A DNA stretch of 64,000 nt, from the NCBI RefSeq assembly GCF_014646015.1, contig NZ_BMMQ01000012.1:839-64838 (forward strand), written 5' to 3'. The notes under the pieces were generated by a model. It was not told the origin of the DNA and made no database searches. It saw nothing but the letters and a program-made list of their open reading frames with translations. The position numbers were made by a program, and so were the translations under genes. This document shows, in pieces, positions 43,968-52,593 of this stretch. This stretch comes from Microbacterium nanhaiense. GTDB taxonomy: Bacteria > Actinomycetota > Actinomycetes > Actinomycetales > Microbacteriaceae. The stretch's first letter is position 1, and each line of letters begins with the position of its first letter.

Positions 43968-45173
43968 ATGAGCGCACGCCCGAGTAAGAGCCAGCCCCGA
44001 TCCCTCTCTGTGCTTACGCAGAGCGTCCATGCGGGGAACTCGATCGATACCGGTAGCGGAGCAATTCGTACCCCGCTCGTGCTCGCGAACTCCTACGCTC
44101 TTCCGGATGACCCCTCGGACGTGTCGTGGTCGGGAACCGATGTCCCGTTATATACCCGCAACTCGGGGGCGAACCAGATCGCCCTGCAACGCAAGCTCGC
44201 CGTACTCGAAGGAGGAGAAGACGCGGTAGTGCTCGCATCAGGAGTTGCCGCGCTCCACGCCGTGTTTTTCACGTTCCTGCGCTCCGGCGATCACGTTGTG
44301 GTGTCGGATGTCACCTATGAGGCGACCTGGCGCTTGTTCGCTGAGATCCTTCCGGAGAAATACGGCATCTCGGCGACATTTATCGACCCCTCAGACCTCG
44401 AGGCCGTGCTCGCGGCGATAACGCCCGACACTCGCCTAGTCCACGTAGAAACCATCGGCAACCCGACGACCAAGGTCGCAGACATTGGCGTACTCGCGGA
44501 GATCGCCCATTCGGCGGGCGCCCTGCTGAGCGTCGATTCCACGTTCACTCCGCCTCCGATGTACCGTCCCCTCGCGGACGGTGCGGATCTCGTGGTGCAC
44601 TCGCTGACGAAATTCATCAACGGGCACGGTGACGCAATGGGTGGCGCCGTGGTTGGCTCGAAAGAGCTCGTCGACCGGGTGAAAGCGGACGCGATGGTCG
44701 ATGTCGGCGGGGTCATTTCCCCGTCCAACGCCTGGTTGATCACGCGCGGATCCGTCACGCTCCCCCTGCGCCTTCGTCAGCACCTCGATAGCGCTCTGAA
44801 ATTAGCCCGGTTCCTTGAGCAGGATCCGCGCGTCGCATTTGTGGCATACCCCGGCTTGGAGTCTCACCCTCAGCATGCCCTAGCGACGCGTCAGTTCGCT
44901 GACGGGTACGGTGGCGTTCTCTCCTTCGCCCTGCGCGGCGATTCTGAGCTACAGAATCGATTCGTCGCCGCGCTGGAGATCATCACCAGCGCGGTCTCTC
45001 TCGGGCACGACGAGTCTCTGATCGTCCATGTCGGCACCTCCGGCCCCCGAGTCGCCGCCTACCCCGAACCCTTCCGCGAATACGGACACCTGCGCCTCTC
45101 CGTCGGCCTCGAAGACCCCGAAGATCTCACGGCAGACATCGCGGCGGCCCTCGACGCTGTCGCGCCGCTCTGA
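43968..45173 (+). CDS. PLP-dependent Cys/Met metabolism lyase (cystathionine gamma-synthase/methionine gamma-lyase family)
   Basis: The 401-residue fold-type I PLP enzyme has the early TQSVHAGN motif, NPTTKVADI, the STFTPPPMYRPL segment and the PLP lysine in HSLTKFINGHGDAMGG. The C-terminal VSLGHDESLIVH and HLRLSVGLEDPEDL are typical of the family. Members perform transsulfuration or gamma-elimination of sulfur amino acids, and the exact reaction cannot be told from motifs alone. The ATG at 43968 is chosen because it starts the family homology. A strong hairpin terminator follows 8 bp after the stop. Confidence 0.88.
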   Translation: MSARPSKSQPRSLSVLTQSVHAGNSIDTGSGAIRTPLVLANSYALPDDPSDVSWSGTDVPLYTRNSGANQIALQRKLAVLEGGEDAVVLASGVAALHAVFFTFLRSGDHVVVSDVTYEATWRLFAEILPEKYGISATFIDPSDLEAVLAAITPDTRLVHVETIGNPTTKVADIGVLAEIAHSAGALLSVDSTFTPPPMYRPLADGADLVVHSLTKFINGHGDAMGGAVVGSKELVDRVKADAMVDVGGVISPSNAWLITRGSVTLPLRLRQHLDSALKLARFLEQDPRVAFVAYPGLESHPQHALATRQFADGYGGVLSFALRGDSELQNRFVAALEIITSAVSLGHDESLIVHVGTSGPRVAAYPEPFREYGHLRLSVGLEDPEDLTADIAAALDAVAPL

Positions 45174-45181
45174 AGGCAACC

Positions 45182-45219
45182 AAAAGCGGCGAGTGAACAC
45201 ACGTTCACTCGCCGCTTTT
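45182..45219. terminator. Intrinsic terminator, 17-bp perfect stem
   Basis: AAAAGCGGCGAGTGAAC (45182-45198) pairs with its complement at 45203-45219, with a 4-base loop. A/T tracts at both ends make it work in both directions, serving the PLP lyase and the convergent NAD(P)-binding protein. Confidence 0.92.
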
Positions 45220-45231
45220 GTGCGTCAGGAA

Positions 45232-45867
45232 TTAGTACGCGAAGCTGATCTGCCCCTGCTTCAGAGTCGGGGTGTCGATCTCGTCGACGACCGCCGCCGC
45301 GAAGTCGGCACCGCTGATCGCCGACGTGCCGTCGGCGTCGAAGATCGCGACCTCGTGCGAGGTGCGGTAGTGGCCGAGCTTCTCGCCCGGAACGTGCGCG
45401 CCGAACTCGGCGGCGGGGCTCACGAAGACCCACTCGCCCGCCTCGTCCGAGGCGAGGAGGTCGCCCAGGATCGCGTTCATCTCGTGCGCCTCCGCGGCGA
45501 ACTCGGCCGGAACCTCGCCCGCCTCCGTGAAGCGCGGTGCGCCCTCCGCCGGGCGAAGCGAGCTGAAGCCGCCGATCGCGACGAAGCGCACGCCGGCCAC
45601 CGCCGCGGCCTTCGCGAGGGATCCGTAGGCTGCGCGCAGCGCGCCCTCGTTGGATCCGCGCGGCGAGAGCGCCGCGATCACGACGTCGGCGCCCGCGAGG
45701 TCCGGCACCTGCTGCGTGAGGTCGCCCGTGCGGTAGGTGACGCCCTCGAGCTTCTCGGCCGGCTCGTTGCGGCTCACGAGGGTGACCTCGTGACCGCGCG
45801 AGACGGCCTCGCTGACGATGTGGGATCCGGCGTAGCCCGTGCCGCCGATGATGAGGAGAGATGCCAT
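45232..45867 (-). CDS. NAD(P)-binding protein of the NmrA/SDR-a type
   Basis: The 211-residue protein has an N-terminal Rossmann motif LLIIGGTGYAGSHI and the pattern of atypical SDRs (ADVVIAALSPRG, FVAIGGFSSLRPAEG, WVFVSPAAEFG). It lacks a clear catalytic YxxxK and may act as a redox sensor or reductase. It is divergent from an HxlR-type regulator 79 bp away, a common pairing in which the regulator controls the oxidoreductase in response to electrophile or redox stress. Confidence 0.87.
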   Translation of the reverse strand: MASLLIIGGTGYAGSHIVSEAVSRGHEVTLVSRNEPAEKLEGVTYRTGDLTQQVPDLAGADVVIAALSPRGSNEGALRAAYGSLAKAAAVAGVRFVAIGGFSSLRPAEGAPRFTEAGEVPAEFAAEAHEMNAILGDLLASDEAGEWVFVSPAAEFGAHVPGEKLGHYRTSHEVAIFDADGTSAISGADFAAAVVDEIDTPTLKQGQISFAY

Positions 45868-45895
45868 TCGAGTGCTCCTTCTTGTGGGAATGAAC

Positions 45896-45919
45896 GGTTA
45901 CTAGTTACGATAAGTGACC
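45896..45919. promoter_or_regulatory. Imperfect inverted repeat between the NAD(P)-binding protein and HxlR genes
   Basis: GGTTACT (45896-45902) and AGTGACC (45913-45919) are inverted copies with one mismatch, in the divergent promoter region. A site here could be bound by the HxlR regulator and affect both genes. It overlaps a GTG at 45914, which argues against that GTG as the HxlR start. Confidence 0.4.
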
Positions 45920-45946
45920 AGCAATCATTCGGGAAGTAGGCACTTT

Positions 45947-46318
45947 TTGGTAACCACAACGAGCCTCGCGGGCAACCCCTATCAGCAGGACTGCCCGACC
46001 CGCCGCATCCTCGACCGCATCGGCGACAAGTGGACCGTGCTGATCGTCGGCGCGCTCGGCGACGAGGCCGTGCGCTTCTCCGAGCTGCGGCGCCGCGTCG
46101 AGGGCATCTCGCAGAAAATGCTGACGCAGACGCTCCGCAGCCTCGAAGACGACGGCCTCGTCTCGCGCACCGTCACCGCCCAGGTGCCGGTGAAGGTCGA
46201 GTACGCCCTCACCGATGTCGGGCAGAGCCTTCGAGCGCCCCTCAAGGCGCTCGAAGACTGGTCGATCGAACACCTCGGTCAGGTGCTCGACGCCCGCACC
46301 GCCCAGCAGGCGGCCTGA
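45947..46318 (+). CDS. HxlR-family transcriptional regulator
   Basis: The 123-residue winged-helix protein has the HxlR signature QDCPTRRILDRIGDKWTVLIVGAL, with the redox-sensitive Cys, then FSELRRRVEGISQKMLTQTLRSLEDDGLVSRTV. The TTG at 45947 is preferred because GGGAAGTAGG lies 6 bp upstream, whereas the GTG at 45914 has no ribosome site and lies in an inverted repeat. It is divergent from the NAD(P)-binding gene, probably its target. Confidence 0.85.
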   Translation: MVTTTSLAGNPYQQDCPTRRILDRIGDKWTVLIVGALGDEAVRFSELRRRVEGISQKMLTQTLRSLEDDGLVSRTVTAQVPVKVEYALTDVGQSLRAPLKALEDWSIEHLGQVLDARTAQQAA

Positions 46319-46321
46319 GCC

Positions 46322-47398
46322 TTAGAGGCCCTTGCCGCTCGGCGAGACGAGGATCTTGACCGCGGTCTCGTTGTGGTTGATGAGGGTGTCGAAGCCCTTG
46401 TCCACGAGATCCTCGAGCCCGATCTTGCCCGTGATGAACGGCTTCAGGTCGATCTTGCCCGACTCGACGAGCGCGATCGTCTCCGGGTGCGAGTTCACGT
46501 AGCCGATCGTGCCGCGCACGTCGATCTCTTTCATGACGAGCTTGTGCATGTCGAAGGAGGCCTTCTTGCCCCAGATCGAGACGACCACGATCACACCGGT
46601 CGGCCGCACCGTGTCCATGAGCGTGTCGAACACGACCTGCACCGAGGTGCACTCGAATGCGACGTCCGCGCCCTTGCCGTCGGTGAGCTTCTTGACCTCG
46701 GCGACGACGTCGACCTCTGCGGGGTTGAGCGCGACATCGGCCACCCCGGCGTCGAGCGCCTTCTGGCGGCGCAGGCCCGACAGCTCCGAGATGATCACCT
46801 TGACGCCGATGGCGTGCAGCACGGCCGCGGTCAGCTGACCGATCGGGCCGGCGCCGCCCACGACCGCCGTCTGCCCGGCCTTGACGCCCGAACGCTTGAC
46901 GGCGTGGAACGCGACCGAGAGCGGCTCGATGAGCGCAGCCTCGTCCAGCGCGACCGAGGAGTCGATCTTGTGGACCCAGCGGCGCTTCACGACGATGTTC
47001 TCGGCGAGACCGCCGCCGCGGCCCGCGAGGCCGATGAAGTTCATGTCGTCGGAGAGGTGGTAGTCGACCGACTCCGGGCCCGTGTAGACGTCGTCGCGCA
47101 GGATGTAGGGCTCGACGACCACGTGGTCACCCACGGCCAGGTCATCGACGCCCTCGCCGAGCTCCGAGACGACGCCCGAGAACTCGTGACCCAGGGTCAC
47201 GGGCGCATCCTCACCCGAGATCGGGTGCGGGTGACCGTGCGCGGGAACGAAGATGGGGCCCTCGAGGTACTCGTGCAGGTCGGTGCCGCAGATGCCGCAC
47301 CAGGCGACGTCGATGCGCACCGTGCCTGCTTCGAGGGGCTGAGGGGTGATGTCCTCGATCCGGATGTCGCCGCGATCGTGGAAGCGTGCTGCCTTCAC
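46322..47398 (-). CDS. Zinc-dependent alcohol dehydrogenase, (R,R)-2,3-butanediol dehydrogenase type
   Basis: The 358-residue MDR protein has catalytic zinc ligands in WCGICGTDLHEY and LGHEFSGVVSELG, and an NAD motif VVGGAGPIGQLTAAVL. Sequence features EGPIFVPAHGHPHPISGEDAPVTLGHEF match butanediol/acetoin dehydrogenases (Bdh). It lacks the four-Cys structural zinc lobe, as Bdh does. The predicted reaction is acetoin to 2,3-butanediol with NADH. It is a single gene convergent with HxlR. Confidence 0.88.
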   Translation of the reverse strand: MKAARFHDRGDIRIEDITPQPLEAGTVRIDVAWCGICGTDLHEYLEGPIFVPAHGHPHPISGEDAPVTLGHEFSGVVSELGEGVDDLAVGDHVVVEPYILRDDVYTGPESVDYHLSDDMNFIGLAGRGGGLAENIVVKRRWVHKIDSSVALDEAALIEPLSVAFHAVKRSGVKAGQTAVVGGAGPIGQLTAAVLHAIGVKVIISELSGLRRQKALDAGVADVALNPAEVDVVAEVKKLTDGKGADVAFECTSVQVVFDTLMDTVRPTGVIVVVSIWGKKASFDMHKLVMKEIDVRGTIGYVNSHPETIALVESGKIDLKPFITGKIGLEDLVDKGFDTLINHNETAVKILVSPSGKGL

Positions 47399-47539
47399 CG
47401 TAGGAACCTCTTTCTTGTTTGTCCGGGTTCAATGGGGGAGCCGGTGGACTCACCTCCACGGTATGCCTTTCTCGGGCCCGCCGGGCGGGGTTTTTCGGCC
47501 GTGACGCCCGCGCCCTCCCGATGGGGTAGTGTCTCTCTC

Positions 47540-47599
47540 ATGATCACCCGTTGGTATGCGTATTTTGAGTCGGCTCTGGAGGGGCCGGCGCTGGTTTAG
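47540..47599 (+). CDS. Leader peptide rich in Trp/Tyr/Phe, upstream of DAHP synthase
   Basis: A 19-codon frame reads MITRWYAYFESALEGPALV then TAG. The run W-Y-A-Y-F holds all three aromatic amino acids, the products of the pathway whose first enzyme is encoded 107 bp downstream. Its stop lies inside the 1:2 hairpin described in the next entry. This arrangement is the classical attenuation leader. Its translation has not been shown. Confidence 0.75.
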   Translation: MITRWYAYFESALEGPALV

Positions 47600-47689
47600 C
47601 GCGTACCGACACCTTCAGAGCCGACAAGCCAGAGCATTCGTTCTGGCTTTCGCCGTTTCGGCGGGCTCTGCGGGGGTCCGCTCCCCCTT
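47570..47689 (+). promoter_or_regulatory. Transcription attenuator of the DAHP synthase gene
   Basis: Segment 1 TCGGCTCTG (47570-47578) pairs perfectly with segment 2 CAGAGCCGA (47616-47624). A hairpin AAGCCAGA/TCTGGCTT (47626-47633/47642-47649) followed by TTTCG acts as terminator candidate. Segment 2 can instead pair with GGCTCTG (47664-47670). GGGGG/CCCCC (47672-47686) lies close to the ribosome site. Alternative pairings with a leader peptide across segment 1 fit ribosome-mediated attenuation. The folding has not been computed. Confidence 0.6.
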
Positions 47690-47706
47690 AGGACAGGATC
47701 CCCATC

Positions 47707-48780
47707 ATGAAGACCCTCGAATCCACGGCCGACGTTCACGTCTCGAGCAGCACCACGCTCCCCTCGCCCGGGGAGATCGCCGGCGAGCTGCCCATCGAGG
47801 ACGAACGCGCCCTCCTCGTCGCCCGCACCCGCGACGAGGTGCGCGCCATCATGAACGGCGAAGACGACCGCCTGCTCGTCGTCGTCGGCCCGTGCTCGAT
47901 CCACGACCCGGAGGCCGGTCTCGAATACGCCGAACTCCTCGCGGCCGAGGCCGAGCGGCACCGCGACGACCTCCTCATCGTGATGCGCGCCTACTTCGAG
48001 AAGCCCCGCACCACCGTGGGCTGGAAGGGCCTCATCAACGACCCTCACCTCGACGGCAGCCACGACATCGAGACCGGCCTGCGGATGGCACGCGCCTTCC
48101 TGCGCGACGTCACGGGGCTGGGCATGCCGTGCGCGACCGAGTTCCTCGAGCCGATCAGCCCGCAGTACACCGCCGACCTGATCACCTGGGGCGCCATCGG
48201 GGCTCGCACGACCGAGAGCCAGATCCACCGCCAGCTCGCGAGTGGCCTCTCGATGCCGATCGGCTTCAAGAACGGCACCGACGGCGGGCTGCAGGTGGCG
48301 CTCGACGCGGCCTCCGCCGCCTCGGCGCCGCAGGCCTTCCTCGGGATCGGATCCGATGGCCGTGCGAGCCTCCTCTCGACGACGGGCAACCCCGACACCT
48401 CGATCATTCTGCGCGGCGGGGCCGATGGGCCGAACTTCGCTGCCGAGCACGTGCGGCGCGCATCGGAGCGGCTCGAGGCCGCGGGCCTCGGCGCGCGGCT
48501 CGTCGTCGACGCGAGCCACGGCAACAGCGGCAAGGATCACCTCCGCCAGGCCGAGGTCGCGGGCGAGCTCGCCGCGCAGATTGCCTCCGGCGAGCGCGCG
48601 CTGGCCGGCGTGATGCTTGAGAGCAACCTCGTCGCGGGCGCGCAGAAGCTCGACGTGTCGGTCGGACCCGCCGGCCTCACGCGGGGGCAGAGCGTGACCG
48701 ACGCCTGCATGGGCTGGGATGCGTCCGCTCTCGCACTGGAGCAACTTGCCGCCGCTGTGCGCGTACGTCGGGCGCTCTGA
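47707..48780 (+). CDS. aroG: 3-deoxy-7-phosphoheptulonate (DAHP) synthase, class I (AroG/AroF-type)
   Basis: The 357-residue enzyme joins phosphoenolpyruvate and erythrose 4-phosphate, the first step of aromatic amino acid synthesis. Type I motifs are VVVGPCSIHDPEAGLEYAELL, MRAYFEKPRTTVGWKGL, GFKNGTDG and DASHGNSGKD with metal ligands Cys (GPCS), His and Asp in place. The ATG at 47707 is fixed by homology. It is controlled by the leader peptide and attenuator just upstream. Which end product inhibits the enzyme cannot be read. IS3 remnants follow directly after its stop. Confidence 0.95.
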   Translation: MKTLESTADVHVSSSTTLPSPGEIAGELPIEDERALLVARTRDEVRAIMNGEDDRLLVVVGPCSIHDPEAGLEYAELLAAEAERHRDDLLIVMRAYFEKPRTTVGWKGLINDPHLDGSHDIETGLRMARAFLRDVTGLGMPCATEFLEPISPQYTADLITWGAIGARTTESQIHRQLASGLSMPIGFKNGTDGGLQVALDAASAASAPQAFLGIGSDGRASLLSTTGNPDTSIILRGGADGPNFAAEHVRRASERLEAAGLGARLVVDASHGNSGKDHLRQAEVAGELAAQIASGERALAGVMLESNLVAGAQKLDVSVGPAGLTRGQSVTDACMGWDASALALEQLAAAVRVRRAL

Positions 48781-48808
48781 CGCGAACGCACCATCGCCCG
48801 AGTCAGCC

Positions 48809-49240
48809 GTGCGCGGTCGCCTCATCGAGCACGACCGCGGCCGGATCCGCGAGCTTGAGATGGACAACTGGGTCCTGCGCCACGAGACGGCGTATCCGTC
48901 CCAGGCCCATATCAAGATCCCGAGATGATGTTCTCTCTCGTCCGCGAGATGGCCGCGGCGGGCAAGCTCTACTGCTGCGCGGTGAAGGATGTCTACTCGA
49001 ATCGGGTCCGTGGGGCGCGCGGGAGCGTGCGCGGACAACGCGGCGATGGAATCGTGTCTCAGCTTGTTGCAGAAGAACCTGCTGGACAGGGGTTCCTGGG
49101 CGACCAGGCTCGAGTTGCGACTCGCGATCGTGAGGTGGCTCGAGAAGATCTATCACCGGAAGCGGCGGCGGGGCCGCGGGAAGCTGACGCCTGTCGAATT
49201 CGAGACGATGATAATCAACGCCGTCGCTCCGGCGGCATAA
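48809..49240 (+). pseudogene. IS3-family insertion sequence remnant (OrfA/OrfB pieces)
   Basis: Three pieces are recognisable. An OrfA-like helix reads RLIEHDRGRIRELEMDNWVLRHE (about 48815-48892). The start of the OrfB core reads LVREMAAAGKLYCCAVKDVYSNRV (about 48937-49008). The end of OrfB reads SVGRAGACADNAAMESCLSLLQKNLL in short pieces up to LTPVEFETMIINAVAPAA, stop 49240, with the third catalytic Glu in NAAMES. The last two pieces are in different frames and the middle of the core is gone. Inverted terminal repeats were not found. The element is dead and marks the left edge of the GH65 segment. Confidence 0.75.
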
Positions 49241-49261
49241 ACCCCGGACTCAACCAAATCG

Positions 49262-51637
49262 TCAGCAGACCCTGCCCTGATCGCCGTCCGCGTCGGTGCC
49301 GAACGCGGGGCGTGGAGCGCGGTGCCGCGGCTGCTGCGGGCGTGGTCCCGGATCGGGCAGCGACGGCGTTCGAACAGTGACGTCGTCCCCGCCGACGGTG
49401 ATCACCTCGTCGAAGTGCAAAATCGTGAGGGGTTCGTCGCCGCTGTACTGGTAGGTCGTCTCGAGCGCCGTCACGTTCAGGCTCAGGGTGTGCCCGTGAA
49501 TGCGAACGCCAAATTTGAGTCGCGTGAGAGGTTGCGGCAAGCGTGGCGCGAACCGCAATCCGTCTGCGGTGTCACGCATGCCGCCGAATCCGGCGACGAT
49601 CGCCGTCCACACGCCGGCGAGGGCGGCGATGTGGAGGCCCTCGTGCGTGTTGCCGTGCAGGTCGTCGAGATCGATCGTCGCCACTTCCGCCAGATAGTCA
49701 TAGGCCAGGCCGAGGTGACCCACCTCGGCCGCGATAACGGCCTGCGGCGATGCGGACAGCGAGGAATCCCGAACGGTCAGCGCCTCGTAGTACTCGAAGT
49801 TGCGGGCCTTCTCCTGCGACGTGAACGCCTCGTGCGCGACGTGCATCGCGAGCACGAGATCTGCCTGTTTCACGACCTGCTTCCGGTACAGGTCGAAATA
49901 CGGGAAGTTGTCGTGCAGGAGGTACTGGTCCGGTCCGGTCGCATCGAAGTCCCATCGCTCGAGGTGCGTGTATCCAGCCGACTGCGGGTGGATACCGCGT
50001 TCCTCGTCGAATGGGATGTGCATGTCTGCGGCGGCGGCCTCCCATTCGCGCGCCTCGTCCGAGCCGACACCGAGCTCTTTGAGCTTCTCCGGGTGTCTGC
50101 GCGCCGCATCGGCGGCACCGCGCAGGTTGAGCTGGGCCATGAGGTTGGTGAAGACGTTGTCGTTCGCGACCGCGGAGTACTCGTCGGGGCCGGTCACTCC
50201 GTCGATGTGAAACGCACCGTCCGCATCCCGATGCCCCAGCGACAACCAGAGCCGCGCCGTCTCGACAAGGATCTCGAGGCCGAACTCGCGCTCGAACTCG
50301 GCGTCACCGGTTGCGCGCACATAGTGGAGCACTGCCACGGCGATGTCCGCGTTGATATGGAATGCCGCGGTGCTCGCCGGCCAGTAGCCCGAACTCTCCC
50401 GGCCGTCGATCGTTCGCCACGCGAAGGCCGCACCGGCGAGGTGTAGCTGCGCGGCCCGATCCCGGGCATGGTGCAGAGTCGAGTGTCGCCAGAGCAGCGC
50501 CTGGCGCGCAGCATCCGGAGCCGTCGAGGTCAGCACAGGAAGAACGAAGCCTTCAAAGTCCCAGAACGTGTGCCCCTCGTACCCCGAGCCCGTAAGTCCC
50601 TTTCCCGGGACGGAGCGCACCTCCGCCCTCGCTGCCGCCTGGAAGATTTGGAACAGCGCGAAGCGCACCGCCTGTTGCAGCCGCGGCTCTCCCTCCACGA
50701 CGACGTCGGCGCATCGCCAGTACTCGTCGAGAACCTCGCGCTGGTCCGCCAGCAGCCGGTGCCACCCGTCTTCCTTGGCGATCGCGACGGCGACCTCGGC
50801 TCGTGCCCGCACGGTCGCGGGCGTCATACCCCGCTCGAAGTCGTGACCTACATACTTCATGATCGTGAGGCGCTGCCCCGGGTCGAGCCGGGCACGAATC
50901 GTCGTCTGCGCCTTGTCGTTGTCGGCATCGGACACCACGCGACACCCGGGTCCGTCGACCTCATGATCCATGGTCGCTGCCACGATGATCCCGCTTCGCC
51001 TGGTGCGATGCATGAGGGTCGAGCGGGAGCCGACGACGTCGGCCTCGACGGTCACGAGCGGCTCGGTGAGCAGATCCTGTACGCGCGGATCGTCGTGCAC
51101 TATCGGGAGCGGCTCGTTCGCCAATAACTCCGAGATCAGAGTGACTTCCGCCGACTGATCGAGGACCTCGACGCTGTAGCGTACTGCGGCGATTGCGCGG
51201 CGGCTGAGAGAGACGACCCTGGTGGATTCGACGCGCACGCGCCGGCCCGTGGGTCCCAGCCATTCGAAGGTCCGATGCAATGTTCCGTCGCGCATGTCCA
51301 GCCGGCGGTCATGCGACAGAAGCTCGCCGACCCTGAGGTCGAACGGCTCGTCGTCGACGAGCATGCGGATGATCTGCCCGTTCTGCACGTTGATGACGCT
51401 CTGTCCCACTCCCGGGTATCCGTAGCCGTCCTCGGCGTAGGGCATGGGGTGCTCTTCGAAGACGCCGTTCAGGTAGCTTCCTGCGACCCCGCGCGGATCA
51501 CCCTCATCGAGGTTGCCGCGCCAGCCGAGATGACCGTTCGATAAGCCGAACACCGACTCCTCGTGGGCAAGCTGCTCGGGCTCGAGCCCGGAAACACTCA
51601 CGACCCACGGATCGACATGGAACCCAGCCCCCGTCAC
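49262..51637 (-). CDS. Glycoside hydrolase family 65 phosphorylase/hydrolase (trehalose, maltose or kojibiose type)
   Basis: The 791-residue protein has the GH65 plan: N-terminal beta-sandwich (to about residue 270, EESVFGLSNGHLGWRGNLDEG), linker, and (alpha/alpha)6 barrel (about 320-700). The general acid is Glu486 in DGVTGPDEYSAVANDN. TFWDFEGFVLPVL and KQADLVLAMHV (phosphate-loop region) are conserved. Phosphorylases of this family split alpha-glucobioses to beta-glucose 1-phosphate. No beta-phosphoglucomutase gene lies nearby. The C-terminal 25 residues are Pro/Arg-rich. The ATG overlaps the stop of the upstream flavin oxidoreductase. Confidence 0.88.
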   Translation of the reverse strand: MTGAGFHVDPWVVSVSGLEPEQLAHEESVFGLSNGHLGWRGNLDEGDPRGVAGSYLNGVFEEHPMPYAEDGYGYPGVGQSVINVQNGQIIRMLVDDEPFDLRVGELLSHDRRLDMRDGTLHRTFEWLGPTGRRVRVESTRVVSLSRRAIAAVRYSVEVLDQSAEVTLISELLANEPLPIVHDDPRVQDLLTEPLVTVEADVVGSRSTLMHRTRRSGIIVAATMDHEVDGPGCRVVSDADNDKAQTTIRARLDPGQRLTIMKYVGHDFERGMTPATVRARAEVAVAIAKEDGWHRLLADQREVLDEYWRCADVVVEGEPRLQQAVRFALFQIFQAAARAEVRSVPGKGLTGSGYEGHTFWDFEGFVLPVLTSTAPDAARQALLWRHSTLHHARDRAAQLHLAGAAFAWRTIDGRESSGYWPASTAAFHINADIAVAVLHYVRATGDAEFEREFGLEILVETARLWLSLGHRDADGAFHIDGVTGPDEYSAVANDNVFTNLMAQLNLRGAADAARRHPEKLKELGVGSDEAREWEAAAADMHIPFDEERGIHPQSAGYTHLERWDFDATGPDQYLLHDNFPYFDLYRKQVVKQADLVLAMHVAHEAFTSQEKARNFEYYEALTVRDSSLSASPQAVIAAEVGHLGLAYDYLAEVATIDLDDLHGNTHEGLHIAALAGVWTAIVAGFGGMRDTADGLRFAPRLPQPLTRLKFGVRIHGHTLSLNVTALETTYQYSGDEPLTILHFDEVITVGGDDVTVRTPSLPDPGPRPQQPRHRAPRPAFGTDADGDQGRVC

Positions 51638-52593
51638 AGCGCGCTCCGCAGCCGGTCGAGCAGGCCGTCCCCACAGCGTGTGAGAAACGCCGTCTGGTCC
51701 GGCCCGACGTGGTGCAGGTAGATGTGATCGTAACCCTGCGCAATCGACGCCACGCGGTCGGCGAGCTCGGCCGGATCATCGGAGATCAGGACCTCCCGCT
51801 CGAGCGCGTCATCGGACGGCACGATCGCCGCCTCGAAGTCCTCGGGATTCTCCACATCCCACATACTCACGCCCCGTGCCATCGTGTGCGACCACTGCTC
51901 GCGGGCAACAGCGAACGCCTGCTCGCGATCGGATTCCACGCTCAGATGAATCTGCAGGCGAGCCGATCCTCGACCGCCTGCATCGCGATAGCGGCGGAGG
52001 GCTTCCTGTGTCTGTTCCTCCCGGCTGCCGACGGTGATGAGGCCGTCGGCCCACCCCGCGACCCAGGCCGCGGTGTCCGAACTGACCGCCGCGCCAATCA
52101 ACGGCACAGGCTGATCGGGCAGCGACCATATCCGCGCGTCATGGATCCGGATCAAGCCGTCCTTATCGACGCGCTGCCCGTCCAGCAGCGCGCGGATGCC
52201 GTCAACGCTCTCACGCAGGCGGCGCTGACGCGCCGGTTTCTCCAACCACGGGTCTCCTGTCACGTGCTCGTTGAGGTTCTCACCGCTGCCGAACGCGACC
52301 CAGAACCGATGCGGAAACATCTCCGCGAGTGTCGCGATGGCCTGTGCGATCACCACCGGGTGGTACCTCTGGCCGGGAGCGTTCACCACTCCGAACGGGA
52401 TATGGGTGAGCGCCATCGCGGCTCCGAGCCAACTCCATGCGTACCCCGACTGTCCCTGAGCCGTCGTCCACGGCGCCAGGTGATCCGAGCACATCACCTC
52501 ATCAAAGCCGACATCCTCCGCAAGCCGCGCCGCCCTGAGCAGTTCGCTCGGGGGATGCTGCTCGTGGGATGCGTGGTACCCGATCGAGATCAT
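51634..52593 (-). CDS. LLM-class flavin/F420-dependent oxidoreductase
   Basis: The product (319 residues from the ATG at 52593) is a luciferase-like TIM-barrel oxidoreductase (MISIGYHASHEQHPPSELLRAARLAEDVGFDEVMCSDHLAPW in short runs; also FGSGENLNEH and PVPLIGAAVSSDTAAW). It resembles the TIGR03885 branch, thought to have reverted from F420 to a flavin cofactor. The ATG at 52593 has GGAAAGGA at good spacing, while a GTG at 52608 gives five more residues. It forms a two-gene operon with the GH65 enzyme; why these genes are joined is unclear. Confidence 0.8.
   Translation of the reverse strand: MISIGYHASHEQHPPSELLRAARLAEDVGFDEVMCSDHLAPWTTAQGQSGYAWSWLGAAMALTHIPFGVVNAPGQRYHPVVIAQAIATLAEMFPHRFWVAFGSGENLNEHVTGDPWLEKPARQRRLRESVDGIRALLDGQRVDKDGLIRIHDARIWSLPDQPVPLIGAAVSSDTAAWVAGWADGLITVGSREEQTQEALRRYRDAGGRGSARLQIHLSVESDREQAFAVAREQWSHTMARGVSMWDVENPEDFEAAIVPSDDALEREVLISDDPAELADRVASIAQGYDHIYLHHVGPDQTAFLTRCGDGLLDRLRSAL

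Noticed and set aside
49076..49380. Frame continuing from the IS3 remnant (SQLVAEEPAGQGFLGDQ and onward)
   Set aside because: It overlaps, out of frame, the true C-terminal transposase piece (NAAMESCLSLLQKNLL) and runs into the antisense of the GH65 gene.
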